DNA from: Sipunculus nudus | Lineage: Eukaryota > Annelida > Sipuncula > Golfingiida > Sipunculidae | DNA: 64,000 bases | NCBI GenBank assembly: GCA_026874595.1 | Contig: CM049312.1 | Location: 66,556,929-66,620,928, forward strand | Direction of reading: 5' to 3' | Part shown: positions 13,313 through 24,977 of the stretch, piece after piece | How positions within the stretch are numbered: the first letter of the stretch is position 1 | Layout: each line of letters opens with the position of its first letter | The notes under the pieces: model-generated | The model's database searches: none | What the model saw: the letters and a program-made list of their open reading frames with translations, nothing else | What the model was told of the DNA's origin: nothing | Position numbers and translations under genes: made by a program

Positions 13313-13380
<68 letters not shown>
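12277..13380 (+). repeat. Compound CT / TTAATGCCTCTTTTTTGCC minisatellite
   Basis: About 1.1 kb in which (TC)n blocks of variable length alternate with a short unit near TTAATGCCTCTTTTTTGCC, repeated roughly twenty times. Single-base variants of the unit occur (CTTTTTTCCC, CTCATTTTTGCC, CTCCTTTATGCC). All long open frames here are low-complexity Ser/Leu translations and are not genes. Confidence 0.95.
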
Positions 13381-14145
13381 TGCCTCCTTTATGCCTCTCT
13401 CTTTCCTTAAGGCCTCCCCATCTTCTGCATATATCTTTCTGCTACTGGCCGACCCGTTTCTGTCCCTGTCTCTCTGTCGATCTCTCTGTATGCTTCTTTC
13501 GTTTAATCTTTTTGTCTATTTGTTTCTCCCCTTGTCGACAGTATGCGTGTCTCCCTCTCCATGTCCAAACTCACCTGAAAGCCAAACCTTCGCCCCCGTT
13601 TGTCGACCGTCTGTTAATACTAAGATCCTTTCTTAGCCATGCCTGTTTTTTTGTATATCATAAGCCAGATGAAGGACTTATGGAAATTGTTCGGAATTGG
13701 AGATTTCATGTACCGAGTTAATGGGTAATGGGAAAATGAGATATTGTATTATTTTCAGTGCTGCTCTTATTTTGCTGTCAAGGAAAATATATGCAAATGA
13801 TATATCCCTGTCACCTTGCACATATAAACAAAAACGGCCTACACTTTTATTTTCTGACCCATGTCTAACACATTGTCAATTGATCCTGTTGTGTGACCTT
13901 ATCTATAAGTTCCAAGGATATATTCAAGAATAGCATTTCTCGGTGAAGGCTTTATGAATTTGTACTATATTTTGCAAATATATTTATACTGGTAGAAACT
14001 TAGGGGAGTTATTATATTAGTGATATTTTCGGGGAATTAATAAAGTTGACCGTTTACAAAATACTAAAAACTACAATATTGATATACATTAGAAGAAAAC
14101 TTGATTACCCAAAGATAATCGCTAAATGTGTTTTAACATATTCAT
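13381..14145. other. No gene; region downstream of the CASD1-like gene
   Basis: Decayed CT-rich sequence passes into AT-rich spacer. No exon was recognised on either strand. Confidence 0.45.
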
Positions 14146-14151
14146 TTTATT
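14146..14151 (-). terminator. Polyadenylation signal AATAAA
   Basis: AATAAA on the minus strand about 110 bases downstream of the CASD1-like stop codon, a usual distance for a short 3' UTR. Confidence 0.6.
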
Positions 14152-14259
14152 GCTGTCCCAACAATAAATAACCCGGTCCCTTGCAACTGTGTTTTAAATA
14201 CATTTTTTTTTTTCTTTTCATTATGCAGTGCTCCAACCAATGCACCAAACGCCACATGT

Positions 14260-15221
14260 TTACAAATAACAAACATGTTTTATATTAATTGAGGTAAAAG
14301 CAGCAAGAATTAAAATTAATATAGAAATCCCCAATCGCTGTGTCATACGGCGGAAGTCAGGCGGGAGAATGTACTCGCTGACTTTTGTCGTAATGTGAAA
14401 AGTCCATCGTGAGATAGCGAGGTATATAACAGTGGCGGCGGCCATGTTTAATAAGGGATAACCTTGAATGTACACAATACGTTCTTTGGCATTAGACTGT
14501 AAAAACACATGGAACTGTGAAATGTAAGTCTCAAGTGTAATTTTACCAATGTAGGCAAATATTTGAATGTAATAACTACGGACATTAAGAAATATATTCC
14601 TTACAATAACGCATGAAATAACTGGTAATATAGACGAAACAGGATGTATACGAAGGTAGGACGATTTCTCCCTCCTAAAGCAGAACATATACCACATGTA
14701 GAAACCTAAACAACATAAAGTCAACATGGCTCCTTTAATGCTTCTGTTTAGAAAAAATAAACGTTTGGTGGTTTCGCTTTCTAGTTTATGAAGCATTCTC
14801 TCATATGCTGGGTAGCTGTAGGCGCAAAGCATCCCGGCCAAACATGCCCAATGGTCTAAATGCGACCTATATATCCATTCCTTGAGAGGAGGATGTTTTG
14901 GATGGTTGAGTTTCAGTATGAAGCTCACTGGTTTGAACACAGTGGCTGTATATCCTGTGTCAAATATGACCCAGTTTACCACGGCGTATACCAGGAACTT
15001 GAAGAGCATTTTTAGTCGATGTTGATTCCATGAACGCAGGACGGCCATCATCGCGTACACGGACAGGAACCAGTAAGTATGCATTGGACAGATGTAGTAC
15101 AACATGTACTGGTTGTCTGTAACAGCACAGACCAGCAGTACCAGGAAGTTTAGTCGAAACAGCATCTTTAACAACCGCCACAAGCTGTAGTCACCACGTA
15201 TCCAGAAGAAAGAAAAGTTTC
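14260..15221 (-). CDS. CASD1-like exon D (last)
   Basis: The acceptor ATTAAAG at 15222 was chosen because it restores [13 protein letters not shown] in frame with exon C. It is 962 bases long, encodes 319 residues of mostly membrane helices, and ends in TAA at 14262-14260. Confidence 0.88.
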
Positions 15222-18200
15222 CTTTAATTATAAAACAAACAAAAAAGAATTATTATAATATCAGTCTGAGACTATTCTTCCTTTTTATTGCTTGCCGGAA
15301 TTCACCGATTTCTGCAAGCATATTCGTAAGTTTGTTTGTTTGTCTGTGTGTTTCTTTGCTTGTTTGAGGACTCCCTAGTACAGGCCACAGTTTTGCAGCA
15401 ATCGACTTGAATCTTCAAAGGTTTATTTACAACCCAAAGTCTAGGAAACCTAATGTTTTTGGTCAAAATCGGTCGAAGGCCAAGGACAAGGTAATCGAAA
15501 ACGAGATTTGGTGATATTTTTCTTCGCTTAATTTGGAAATATTCATGCTACATTTTCTATCTATGTAAATTTTTAAGCTACAAAGGTCTGTTTTTTTTTC
15601 ATTGGGTAGCTTATGGCTAACTTGACATGATTAAACTAAAATTCTTGCCAAATCCCGCACTTTATCTCGTCAAACGCGATACAACGAGATTAACGCAAAT
15701 GCTTAAAACTCGGCGACGTTTTAAGCTAGACAGGTTTAGTTTTCGGCATTTCGTAATATTTGGCCATCTTGACATGTTAAAACTGCATGACTGCCTAAAA
15801 TCTTGCACCATATTTCATCAAACGAGAAAAACACGAAATTTCACGGAAATGCTTATAACTCGGCGACCTTTTTAGCCATACACGTCTACTTTTCGGCATT
15901 TTGTCAACTTTGGCCACCTTGACATGATAACACTGCAAGACTGGTCCAATCTTGCAGCATAACTTGTTAAACGAAAAAAAAAAGATTTCACATAAATGCT
16001 TATAACTCGGAGACTTTTTAAGTTAGACAGGTCTAGTTTTCAGTATTTCGTAATATTTTGCAAGCTTGCCATGACAAATCCGACAATTTCTCACTGCTTC
16101 TTGTCAAACGAGAATAAACGTGATTTCAAGGAACATTTGGAACTTGGACACTTTTACACTAGAAAGGTATGCAGCTATTCAATGTCAGCATGCCTAAATA
16201 AACGTATTATTCGTTTCTGCTGTCTGTCTGTCTGTAATTTCATTTCCGCTAGCGCATGACCTCTCATTTGTATACATCTTTGTCAATCCGTTTCTCTGTA
16301 TGTGTAGAATATATATTTAAACATTTATATCATTAGGTGGATTGGAGTATTTCATTAAATTTGTAATTTCTAGTTTTTATATTTTGTTTTGTTTTTCTAA
16401 CAGTGCGGAATGAGTGAAAGATAAAAAAATAGGAGTTTTACCCGCGGGCTTATGCGGTCTATGAATTCTGCACGTTAACCTTTTGTTCTCTTTTGATTAA
16501 TCCTCTCTTAAATATAGTTTATATTTAAATGAATATTCAAATAAGTATAAGATAATTCAAATGGACACACAGTTTGTAATATAAGCTTATAAGAATAATA
16601 TTAGATCATTCAACGTCACATTTTGGTACAGAGAAGCCATAATTCTTCAACCCATTTTAGAAACTTTCCTTGGAAAAAGTAGCTATTCAGACACATGACT
16701 GTTATAAAGCTTAATGTTAGATTTGAAGCCTAACGAAATGTCCACTTATAACAGAAGACAATTATGATACGCTACCAATGCCGAAGTACTGGAAAACGAA
16801 ATGTCGCGGTACTCACTGCTCTTAACCAGGAAAACTAGAAAAATACCCAATTAAAACGTTTAAACATGTTATTGAAAAATGGGATATACCAAATCCGGTC
16901 ATCCAGACGTAGGCAGCGATGAGCGTTCGGATAATGTTGTACCACTCTGAGGCGCTGTAGTAATGATACCAGACAAACAGGACCTGCATCCAGCCCCTCC
17001 ATTCCTCCGTCTGGTCCCTGCTCACAAATAAACTATGTATGAATCCATACCTTAAATCTCTCGATTTATAGTCACTGTGTATAAGCACAAGCACATGATA
17101 TGCCACGGGATCCTCGGCATATCATATCAACTTGCAAAATTGATCATATTACCTATATTTCACACAATGAGGGTGGCACCTTTTGTGTGTACATCGCAGG
17201 GTGTCGGATTCGCCTTCTATGCGTTTTTTTTTTTTTTTGTCCATAATATTCCGCCGATCCTTTCAGTGAACTTCTTTCAAATTTTGTTCTTTCAAAATTC
17301 CAGAAGAAGTGTGCCATTTGCCATGAATAATACAAAACAAAACTGCAAGGATTAATGTGTATGTTTTTAATCGAGAATCGCTTTGGCCAGGATGCTAGGT
17401 TCGGTTACAAATCGATCAGAAGGATGCCTTTTTAAACAACAAATAAAACGTCATTAGGAATTAGACCAGACAGCAAAATAGCAATTTTCCATTTAAACAC
17501 TCGACATGTACTTTATATCAAACCTAATATGACTGTTTATTTTCCTTTAAAAACATGAGATAGAGGTAACTGGCGTACGAAATATTTTGGTTTCTTGGTT
17601 TCCCTGCGGAAAATATTTTTTGTTGATTTGCCACTCTCCATTATTATATGTCTAAAGGAAAAAAAGTAAAAAAAATCGAGAAATAGTTATCATTACGTAT
17701 ATCATAAATTTTATAAAGAATGTGCTTAACGGCTAAATGAATAATAAAGTGAAAGTGAGAATATGTAGGGTCACAAACCTGTTTATGATCTTTGGAGATG
17801 TTTCAGTGACCGTGAAAATACACCCAAACAAAAACAGTGTGACAAACAGAAACAGAAAGGTATCCCGACTGTACTCTCTCTTGCCGGTAGGGAAGACCTA
17901 CAATACTCAGACAGACATTCAAAGAAACAGTTGAATCCTCATTGAGATTTGTAAACAAAATGATATATATATATTTTATATATATATACACCAGGTGATT
18001 GAGAAAATAAGTCCCGTACTTTTGAGGTTAATAAGTTTATAAATACGATTTATAAGTTTTGGTAGTTGTTGTAAAAAGGTTTATTTAATTTGAATAAGTC
18101 TGTAAAATTTCATTGATCCACTTTCTGATTTATGACAAGAATAAATTTGCATAGTGAAATTTGTTATATCCAGTGATTGGTACTGCATGTTGCACATGGC

Positions 18201-21200
18201 GGTAGGTGTCACATGTCATCTTGGTACAGGTTATTGGGTACAGGTGTGATGACCTTACTGGTAAAAGTTTGTCATTAAGTTTGTCATTAAAAGTTTGTCA
18301 TTTTTTTTAAAGATGATCATGTTACATATTTTACACAACTCATTCCACATAACCAGTATTAACGACAGCACTGTTTGCTAGGTATCCCCACCAAGAAACT
18401 TGTCACGAATGTCGAAAATGCGAGGTTTTCTTTTCTGGTTTAAAAATCGGTCTGACCGAGCTCATAAAGTGCAAACAGAAGTAAAGAGCGCTACAGAAGA
18501 CAGAAGATCAGTGGAATTAATTCTATAATGAATGCAAGGAGTGTAATGTATCTTTTAATAAGGTATTCAATAAGTTTTTCATTTCAAAACAGACAGAGCT
18601 ACTTAAAAATAGTCAGCTTAAGTGTTTGGGACATGAGAATATATTACTGCGCTGCAAGAGCATGTAAATTTAATTTCCAGTGAAATAGGTACGCAACGTT
18701 TTCAAGAGTGCGTGTATGATATAATCTTCATCATCTTTTGTCAAAAGATGCACTGATGTTTGAGTCATGCCCAAGTTACTGTCAATTTTCGTATGTAACT
18801 CGTCTGTACCCGGATTTTCCCCCTGACAATGAATGTTCTCTTCAGTGTAATCCTTGTTCGCCTCTGTTCATGCAGTCATGGTATGAAACTAATTAGTAAT
18901 GAAATACAGGCCTACGAACTCTACTATGTGTCATTTCGAAGTTGAAAACTAAGTAGTAGCATGTTCACGACAAACCAAAATTGTCAACACCACCGTGCAA
19001 CAACTGAAATACGAAGGATTTATGTCATTGGAGGCCTCACTCGAGTCCTAGGACATAGTTAAAACAAAAATCTGCCAGGGACAACACCAGCTAGTGTTAA
19101 AAGCGGCCGCTGGCATGCGACCAGAAAAATATGTGCAGGACACTCATAACAGTGAAATAATGGAGGACAATCGACCCGGAAGAACAGTGTGTTCATCCAG
19201 GCGTAACGGCCGAATGTTGCACTGGAGAGAGAGGGGCCCGCCCAGTCAAAGTACCCTTGTGAGACCACCACTGGCTTATAAACATTAGCAATATCATTTA
19301 TGTTTTTGCCAGACACCAAGCAAGATCGTAGACAACCGCATGTGCTGGCGGAGAAAATAAAAACCAAGATTGCTACCGCGTTTCACCAAGCCTGCGATAT
19401 CAACACCAAACCCACCAAGATGGCGACCCAGCAACCTGTAACATCAACTCGATTCTTCGGAATTTCGATGCAAGCAACTCTCATATCCGCCTAGACCCCT
19501 TGAGAGGACAAGTGTCGTGGATAAGACTTTGTTGACATTCCCGGGGGGGGGGGGGGGTCGTAATGACACTGTATCGGTTTTACAACATCACAGTTTGGTG
19601 GCCCAACACGATCACAGTAAACGCGGGACCAATGAAAACGGGGATATAACAACTGTCTGTGCTCAAGTGGTTTATGGGTAATATTACATATTTTATGTGA
19701 GAGGGAATATCGTAGATATTCATTGGGAGAATGACCTTCCATAGTGCAAAGCTTGCCACTTATATATCAGGGAAACTCAAGCTGTGGTATAAGCAGCCCA
19801 CCGATTGTGTAATAGGAGAGTTATAATTTTATCTGACAACCGGCCCACTTAAGTAAAATTACTAAAGGTGTCACAAGATTTTAATCTTAATGGAAGGTTC
19901 ACACTGTTCATACTGTTTCCTTATATTTATTTGTTACCCATCCGTCATCACATGTCCGAAAAGGCTGAAAATACATTTTTCAGATGAAACACTGAGAAGA
20001 TGCGTTTTCCTACAGAGTTTAGACAGGCAAGTTTCATCCTACTTAGCACCATCAGTGTCTGAATCAACAGTGTAAACGTATTGCACTAATCTCAAATCAT
20101 GTTTCAAATGCTGTATTTTGGAAATTAGTACCAATTAGTCAATCTACCCTCTGGTGTTTCTAGGCATATTTGGCTGATAAATTAAAATGCACATCAGTGA
20201 AACAATATTTGATTTGGTCAGGATTTTGCAGGAATTATCTGAAAACACAAATCAAATTGAGGATAATATCAAAATGACCATAACATTGCAAGGTGTCTGC
20301 GGAACTTTGGTCGATCACCGTAAATTACCTTTCACACTATACATTTGCCGAAAAAACTATAGATATTTCATCACACAAAGATATTTCCTTTTCGGCGACA
20401 TGCTTGATAGCCTTTTCCAGTTTTTTTAAGAATTCACACTTGCTACCTCTCTTAGGAATACAGCAAAGTCAGCTGAGTCTCTGGTGAGTTCCTTAACCTT
20501 TCACCCGGACGGAGTAGTCCTTGGGTTACACATACCAAAGCCATTCAATTTAAACAGAGATTTCTGTCCATACCACTCCCACGTAAACCCTTCATTCGAA
20601 TGTAGGACTTTGTGGACCAGCAAAATAAGACCCCTCAAATCATGACTTACTCTATGTTCAATTACACACTAAGAAGAGTCTTACAAAGGATTTGGGTTAA
20701 AACCGGAGCACAACGTTGGGCATAAGAATTCATTAAAATAAATGTGCATTACCCTGCCCCAATTTTGGATCAAAAGTTTAATGTGGCGAATATGATGGGT
20801 GATAATGTAACTTTAGTAAAACCCCTGCTTGTGGGTTTTAGTAGGTTTCGGGATAATACAGTTGATGTATTTACATTATAAAATTGCAAGTTTTTTATGA
20901 AGCAACTGAGCTATTTTAGCCTTTTGTGTCCTATATGTGCTGCACATATCATGATTCTTTTATTATACGCATCATTGCTGTTGGAACGAGTGTTTTTGAT
21001 TTTGTAATAAAAGTCCCCGACCTGAGGCTCTCTCGCATGCTTTAAAGTCTCATATACATGCGCAGCTATGAGCTACCAGCAGAATATTATGCGTACATGA
21101 AAGACTGTAAATAATCTCTTGTTACGCATCAAGAGCTTAATATAATTAAACTTTTAAGTTAAAAGCATGTGTAAGCATACATAAAGTAAACATATTAATC

Positions 21201-22067
21201 TCAAATTTCCACCCAAAATTTCTTAAGTAAATGAGATGTATATTGGAGTTAGACTTGGACGTGAACTCGACTTCAAACTGACTCGATATCGAAGGAATTT
21301 CACCTGGACTTGAACTTCAAAAAACTCGAATCTGTTACTCTGGATTTGAACTCAGATATTGTGCCTTCGCATACGCCACTGACATTTATTATTATATATT
21401 TGGTCAGCTATAGATAATAAACAGAATATTCAGAAGTGGCATGGAAACAATTTGGGAAGCTGAAATTGCCGGAGTACCTACTGAGCAATACTGATGAAAA
21501 ACAAGATAAAAGTTTGAAAAATTGGTATCAATGTGATATTAAAAATGGGAAAGGATAAATATTTGCATTATGTTTATCCCAATGAAGGTTATTTTATTTG
21601 CTTACCTTAAGAGTGTCACACAGGTAAAAATATAACAATATAATCCCGAGAAGAATAACGTATGGCAAAACGTCGTCTATTGTCGGTTCTGTGAGATGAC
21701 GTTTACTCCCGTGCTTTTTGAACGAATTCTCCTTAATATTCATGTGCCGTGGACCACCATTGAGTGTAGATTGCGGAGTTATTGTATCGTCTTTTATCCG
21801 ATCCTCACTCCGATCCCAGTTTAATCCGGATTCAGAATCAGTGGTGTCAGTTTTGTAGTTGTCTCTCTTCTTCTTTATAGTTAGTCGTAAAAGCCAGAAT
21901 AACAGCGCTGTTAGCCACAGCAGTAGCAGAGAAAACTGTGGTACCGTCACGACGACTTGTTGTTTATGAAGAAAAGACAATTTACTCAAAAATGGGGGGA
22001 TATCACTTTCATTCTGAAGTAACTTCATCACTCCTCTTGCAAGTGTGGATACGTTTACTTTATACAT
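14260..22067 (-). CDS. CASD1-type sialate O-acetyltransferase, membrane part
   Basis: Four minus-strand exons join in frame: 22067..21606, 17897..17779, 17017..16890, 15221..14260, giving 556 residues from the first ATG. The family transfers acetyl to the 9-OH of sialic acid in the Golgi. Human CASD1 has a lumenal SGNH catalytic domain followed by a Cas1p-type multi-pass domain. Here the multi-pass part is complete: [78 protein letters not shown] with the conserved His; YPLLNM; ILPPD. The N-terminal segment [11 protein letters not shown] resembles the last helix of the SGNH domain. The Gly-Asp-Ser block and the DxxH dyad are not found upstream in the window, and the SCC motif before the first membrane span is missing. 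Either the 5' exons are unrecognised or the gene is truncated. Confidence 0.85.
15285..16260 (+). repeat. Modular hairpin/half-site element, copy 1 (intronic)
   Basis: Lies in the CASD1-like intron between exons C and D. Order of parts: a hairpin unit GCTTGCCGGAATT with its partner half, TTTG/TCTG runs, CAGGCCACAGTTTTGCA, CCTAATGTTTTTGG, a degenerate AAGGCCAAGGACAAGG half-site block, then three diverged tandem units of about 150-190 bp containing ATGCTTATAACTCGG, TTTCGGCATTT and GTCAAACGAGA. The same order recurs at 60.7-62.6 kb and partly at 63.5-64.0 kb. Confidence 0.7.
16890..17017 (-). CDS. CASD1-like exon C
   Basis: The acceptor is GTGAGCAG and the donor TTTG|GTATAT. It encodes [20 protein letters not shown] through MTGF. 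This is the most conserved stretch of the family. Confidence 0.9.
17779..17897 (-). CDS. CASD1-like exon B
   Basis: The acceptor is TATTGTAG and the donor is AACAG|GTTTGT. It encodes [20 protein letters not shown] and continues through a membrane span to SPKIIN. It matches the human segment between LCDR and LNREQT in length and pattern. Confidence 0.85.
17940..18060 (+). repeat. TA tract and mariner-like left terminus
   Basis: A TATATATA tract is followed at about 17991 by CCAGGTGATTGAGAAAATAA and GTCCCGTACTTTT, which resembles mariner terminal repeats. No matching right terminus was found, so this is a one-ended match only. Confidence 0.3.
18060..19500 (+). pseudogene. Possible decayed mariner transposase
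   Basis: Short interrupted plus-strand fragments read [11 protein letters not shown] near 18440 and [13 protein letters not shown] near 19160. They resemble the helix-turn-helix and EDxPRSGRP segments of mariner transposases. Stops and frame breaks are frequent. Weak evidence, offered because of the terminus-like sequence just upstream. Confidence 0.22.
19543..19557. repeat. G homopolymer (15)
   Basis: Fifteen G in a row after CC. It is a likely site of sequencing or assembly error. Confidence 0.9.
20140..20640 (-). pseudogene. Decayed coding remnant of unknown type
   Basis: Minus-strand fragments in two frames read [19 protein letters not shown] and, after a frame change, [19 protein letters not shown]; upstream there is [18 protein letters not shown]. 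They look like broken, amphipathic coding sequence, but I do not recognise the family. No splice sites explain the frame change. Confidence 0.3.
21606..22067 (-). CDS. CASD1-like exon A (most 5' exon seen)
   Basis: Ends CDTLK with donor GTAAGC, phase 0. It contains one membrane span ([19 protein letters not shown]), a charged, Ser/Asp/Lys-rich loop of about 70 residues, and a second span ending in LYFYLCD. An acceptor-like TTTCACAG sits 4 bases before ATG 22067. All frames from that acceptor hit a stop before the coding frame except by starting at this ATG, so the acceptor may end a 5' UTR intron. Alternatively an acceptor at ATAAAG would join an unseen upstream coding exon. Confidence 0.8.
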
Positions 22068-22527
22068 TTACCTGTGAAACAGAATAAAAATTATACACAG
22101 AATTATTGCAAAGTTAATTCCGTATCCCATGATTTAAATATGTCATATGATTGTAGAAATCTTACAAAATTCCACGGGGAAAACCAGTTGATTCTTTATA
22201 ATTGATAGACAGTATAAAGTATCTAATTATATTTACGATTCCACCTTTTATCTGTTAATAATAAAAACGATCTTATATTATTAACGATAACCATTCTAAT
22301 CATAGATAAGGTGTACATGGGATATAAAAATACACTACTAAACACCTCTGTTGATTTGGACCTTATACTCATTATCCACGTATATATTTCTGCTGGAAAT
22401 ATCGCGAATTAGAAACCTTTGCCAGCATTCTCCCATCCGAAACACTGCTGAGAAAAGAATCGTGAAAATGTTAAATCAAATGGCCACAGGTGGTAGCAAA
22501 GTCGCTGTGCTGACATATGTAGTACTA

Positions 22528-22549
22528 TGACTTCACTAATGTGAAGTCA
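22528..22549. repeat. Perfect inverted repeat
   Basis: TGACTTCAC, loop TAAT, GTGAAGTCA. An outer pair AGCAAAGT (22495) and ACTTTGCT (22549-22556) is also inverted, so the palindrome is nested. Confidence 0.8.
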
Positions 22550-23389
22550 CTTTGCTAGTTCCTATATAAGTGCTAAAATACAGAAGGGTTGGGAATTCCC
22601 GTGTTATTAGTGGTAGAGCAACGTTCCGGCTGTCGGAAATTCTTTAGTTTAATTTACATACAGAGTGATCTTTCTTTTCTCTATATTCGAGTTTTATTCC
22701 CCCATACAATGAACCAGATGGCTATTTATCTTTGCCGAATGATTATATTTTTATCTATCTAGTATTACCACAGCCTTGTTAATTGTACTGATATTTTTTT
22801 TAACCAATAATGGTCATATCGTTCTATTTTGCCTTTACTATTTCGCCTCCTTAACTTTCAAATAATCTGAACAAAAAGCATAAAGCATTATTACAAATTT
22901 ACATATAATTTTCAAGTAAGCTAAAGAAGGCAAACTTTGTCAATCATCAAACATATGATCCGATGTAAGCCCCGTCTGTTTTGAGAGAAATAATTTCGTC
23001 CACAGGACATTTCAGTCATATCTGGAACTTAACGAGAAAATCCTTGTAATAACCGCGGATCACAGTCCCTGACATTCAGAATATGTTTTAGTTTGAGACC
23101 AGTTTGATCCTATTGACCTCCGGCAATATCTTAAATTATACTTCCTAAAGCAGACACATTTGACGGGGCCTAGAAGCCATCTATTGACGATATGATTAGC
23201 ATATCCTCCTTACTCAACCTCCAGTTCAGGGTCAGGATCTGTTATTGTATACCCAGCTAACTAAGACTTCTTTGAAATAATTGACATGACGTTTTACCCC
23301 ATTTCTACATTATTTGCATTGAAAGCATTGCACAAAATATGACCCTCGGTCCCTAATTCTTCATTTGTCGAGCGTGACCCATGGGTTCT

Positions 23390-23580
23390 GATTTCGAGAG
23401 CTGCTGTGACCCCTGATGCGGTAAGACTCTTTACCACAAGGGTGCACTCTCTCCACCGAGCAGTCAATGGGTATTGGTCCTGGGCGACAGGCAAATGCAG
23501 AACGAAAGGCCTTCTACAGCCTATCATGGCTGCTTATGTTGTATACTCCAAAGGGACCTAGAAACCTACCAAAATGAACA
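23390..23580 (+). repeat. SINE-related repeat, plus orientation
   Basis: Shares GATGCGGTAAGACTC, TACCACAAGG, CTCTCTCCACCGAG and the AGAACGAAAGGCC block with the family seen at 4195, 28400, 38580 and 51480. Confidence 0.55.
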
Positions 23581-24449
23581 AACTCTATAGTCCAGGAAGG
23601 CGATGTGTGAAGTATGTACCTGGTAGGTTTAATTAGTATACATTGACTTGATAATCACGGATAAAATAATTTAGTTACCATGGCTTCAACCTAGATTTGG
23701 TTGTTGGTCATATTGGTGTAACATATTGAAGAAGAATATTAGTTCTTCATACTGTTCGGGATTAATATTGGGTTGGACATAAAGAAGAGTCGGGAATAGA
23801 TGGTAGTGGTAGGGACAGAATTCTGTGTTTAAACTTAAATTCATTTATTACGTTAACTTTTCTGATAAGTTTAATGCAGGGGTTTCGAATACTGCCCACA
23901 ACACAAGGAGATTTATATTGCTGAAGGAAAAAGACATCACCTTGTATTCAACACATCTGGCTGACACCATTTAGCTGTAGTGTGGCTCACTTAAGTTTCC
24001 GTGTTGACGCTGTCTGGATCTGTTGCAGTATTGTTGTCTGTTTGGCGTTTGGTACTGATGCTGTTCGTTTACGTGTTGGAAGAGCTTGGGAGGTAATGAA
24101 CGCTATTTATGCAGGTATTCAGGAAATTTGTAGCGGACTGAGAAGTGTAAGTGCGCACCTTGTTTATCTGTTCTGAAGTTTGTGTACAACTATATCACAA
24201 AAATTAATTTCAGCTGGCTGTGATTCAGATAAATCAATTTTATGAGATCACTGCAGTGAAATACTATGCTTTATATGATATATGATATGAAGCATACCAG
24301 TACCGGTTCGGTGTTGTTGCTGTGATTTGGTATAAGTGCAAGTTGACTTTTCAGTCCTGTCTTTATGGCATTTGTGGCAAAAGAAATATTCAATATAAAT
24401 ACCCATGAATATTATACCATACTAATTTCCGGTAAACATCGAACCATTT

Positions 24450-24934
24450 ATTGAATGTTACGTAACCTTTTTGATCAAGGAAGATATATATATATATGGG
24501 AAATAAATAGCATTACAAAATTGGGTCATGTTGCTATTTTTACAGAGAGAGAGATAGAGGGAGAAAGAGAGCCTGAGAAGAAAATTTTAAGACAACTTAA
24601 TTGCAAATCATTAACACACAATATACCCAATTAACCCAGGACTTATGCTAAATATTAGCAATACCAAGTATATTATGGCAGTGTGAAATTCTGTGTAAAA
24701 CCGTATTACAATCCAATACTTGTACTGTCTTCTCATGCTATCGTAGGTGCCTAACTGTGTAACAGAGCAATCAATTCACGCATACTCACTAGTAACACTT
24801 TTCATTACAACTCTGTGACCTCCTGTCCCTCTTATCGAAGGGAAGTCCGTTGTAGAGACCTTGCTCTGGTTCAAAATCTATTCTGCGTGCTGTAAATGTT
24901 TGGCTAGGATGGCAGGGAACCTTCACACACACAC

Positions 24935-24977
<43 letters not shown>

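Larger units (their letters stand above)
22068..24449. other. No gene recognised upstream of CASD1-like exon A
   Basis: Expected location of 5' exons for the SGNH domain, but no splice-flanked frame with a Gly-Asp-Ser block was found. Contains a perfect palindrome (22528-22549) and a SINE-related repeat (23390-23580). Confidence 0.4.

Noticed and set aside
12319-13721. Leu/Ser-rich open frames up to 142 codons
   Set aside because: Low-complexity translation of CT repeats.
23982-24176. Possible signal-peptide exon on the plus strand with donor GTAAGT
   Set aside because: No in-frame ATG at the start, no following exon, and repeats begin right after. Kept as a weak possibility only.
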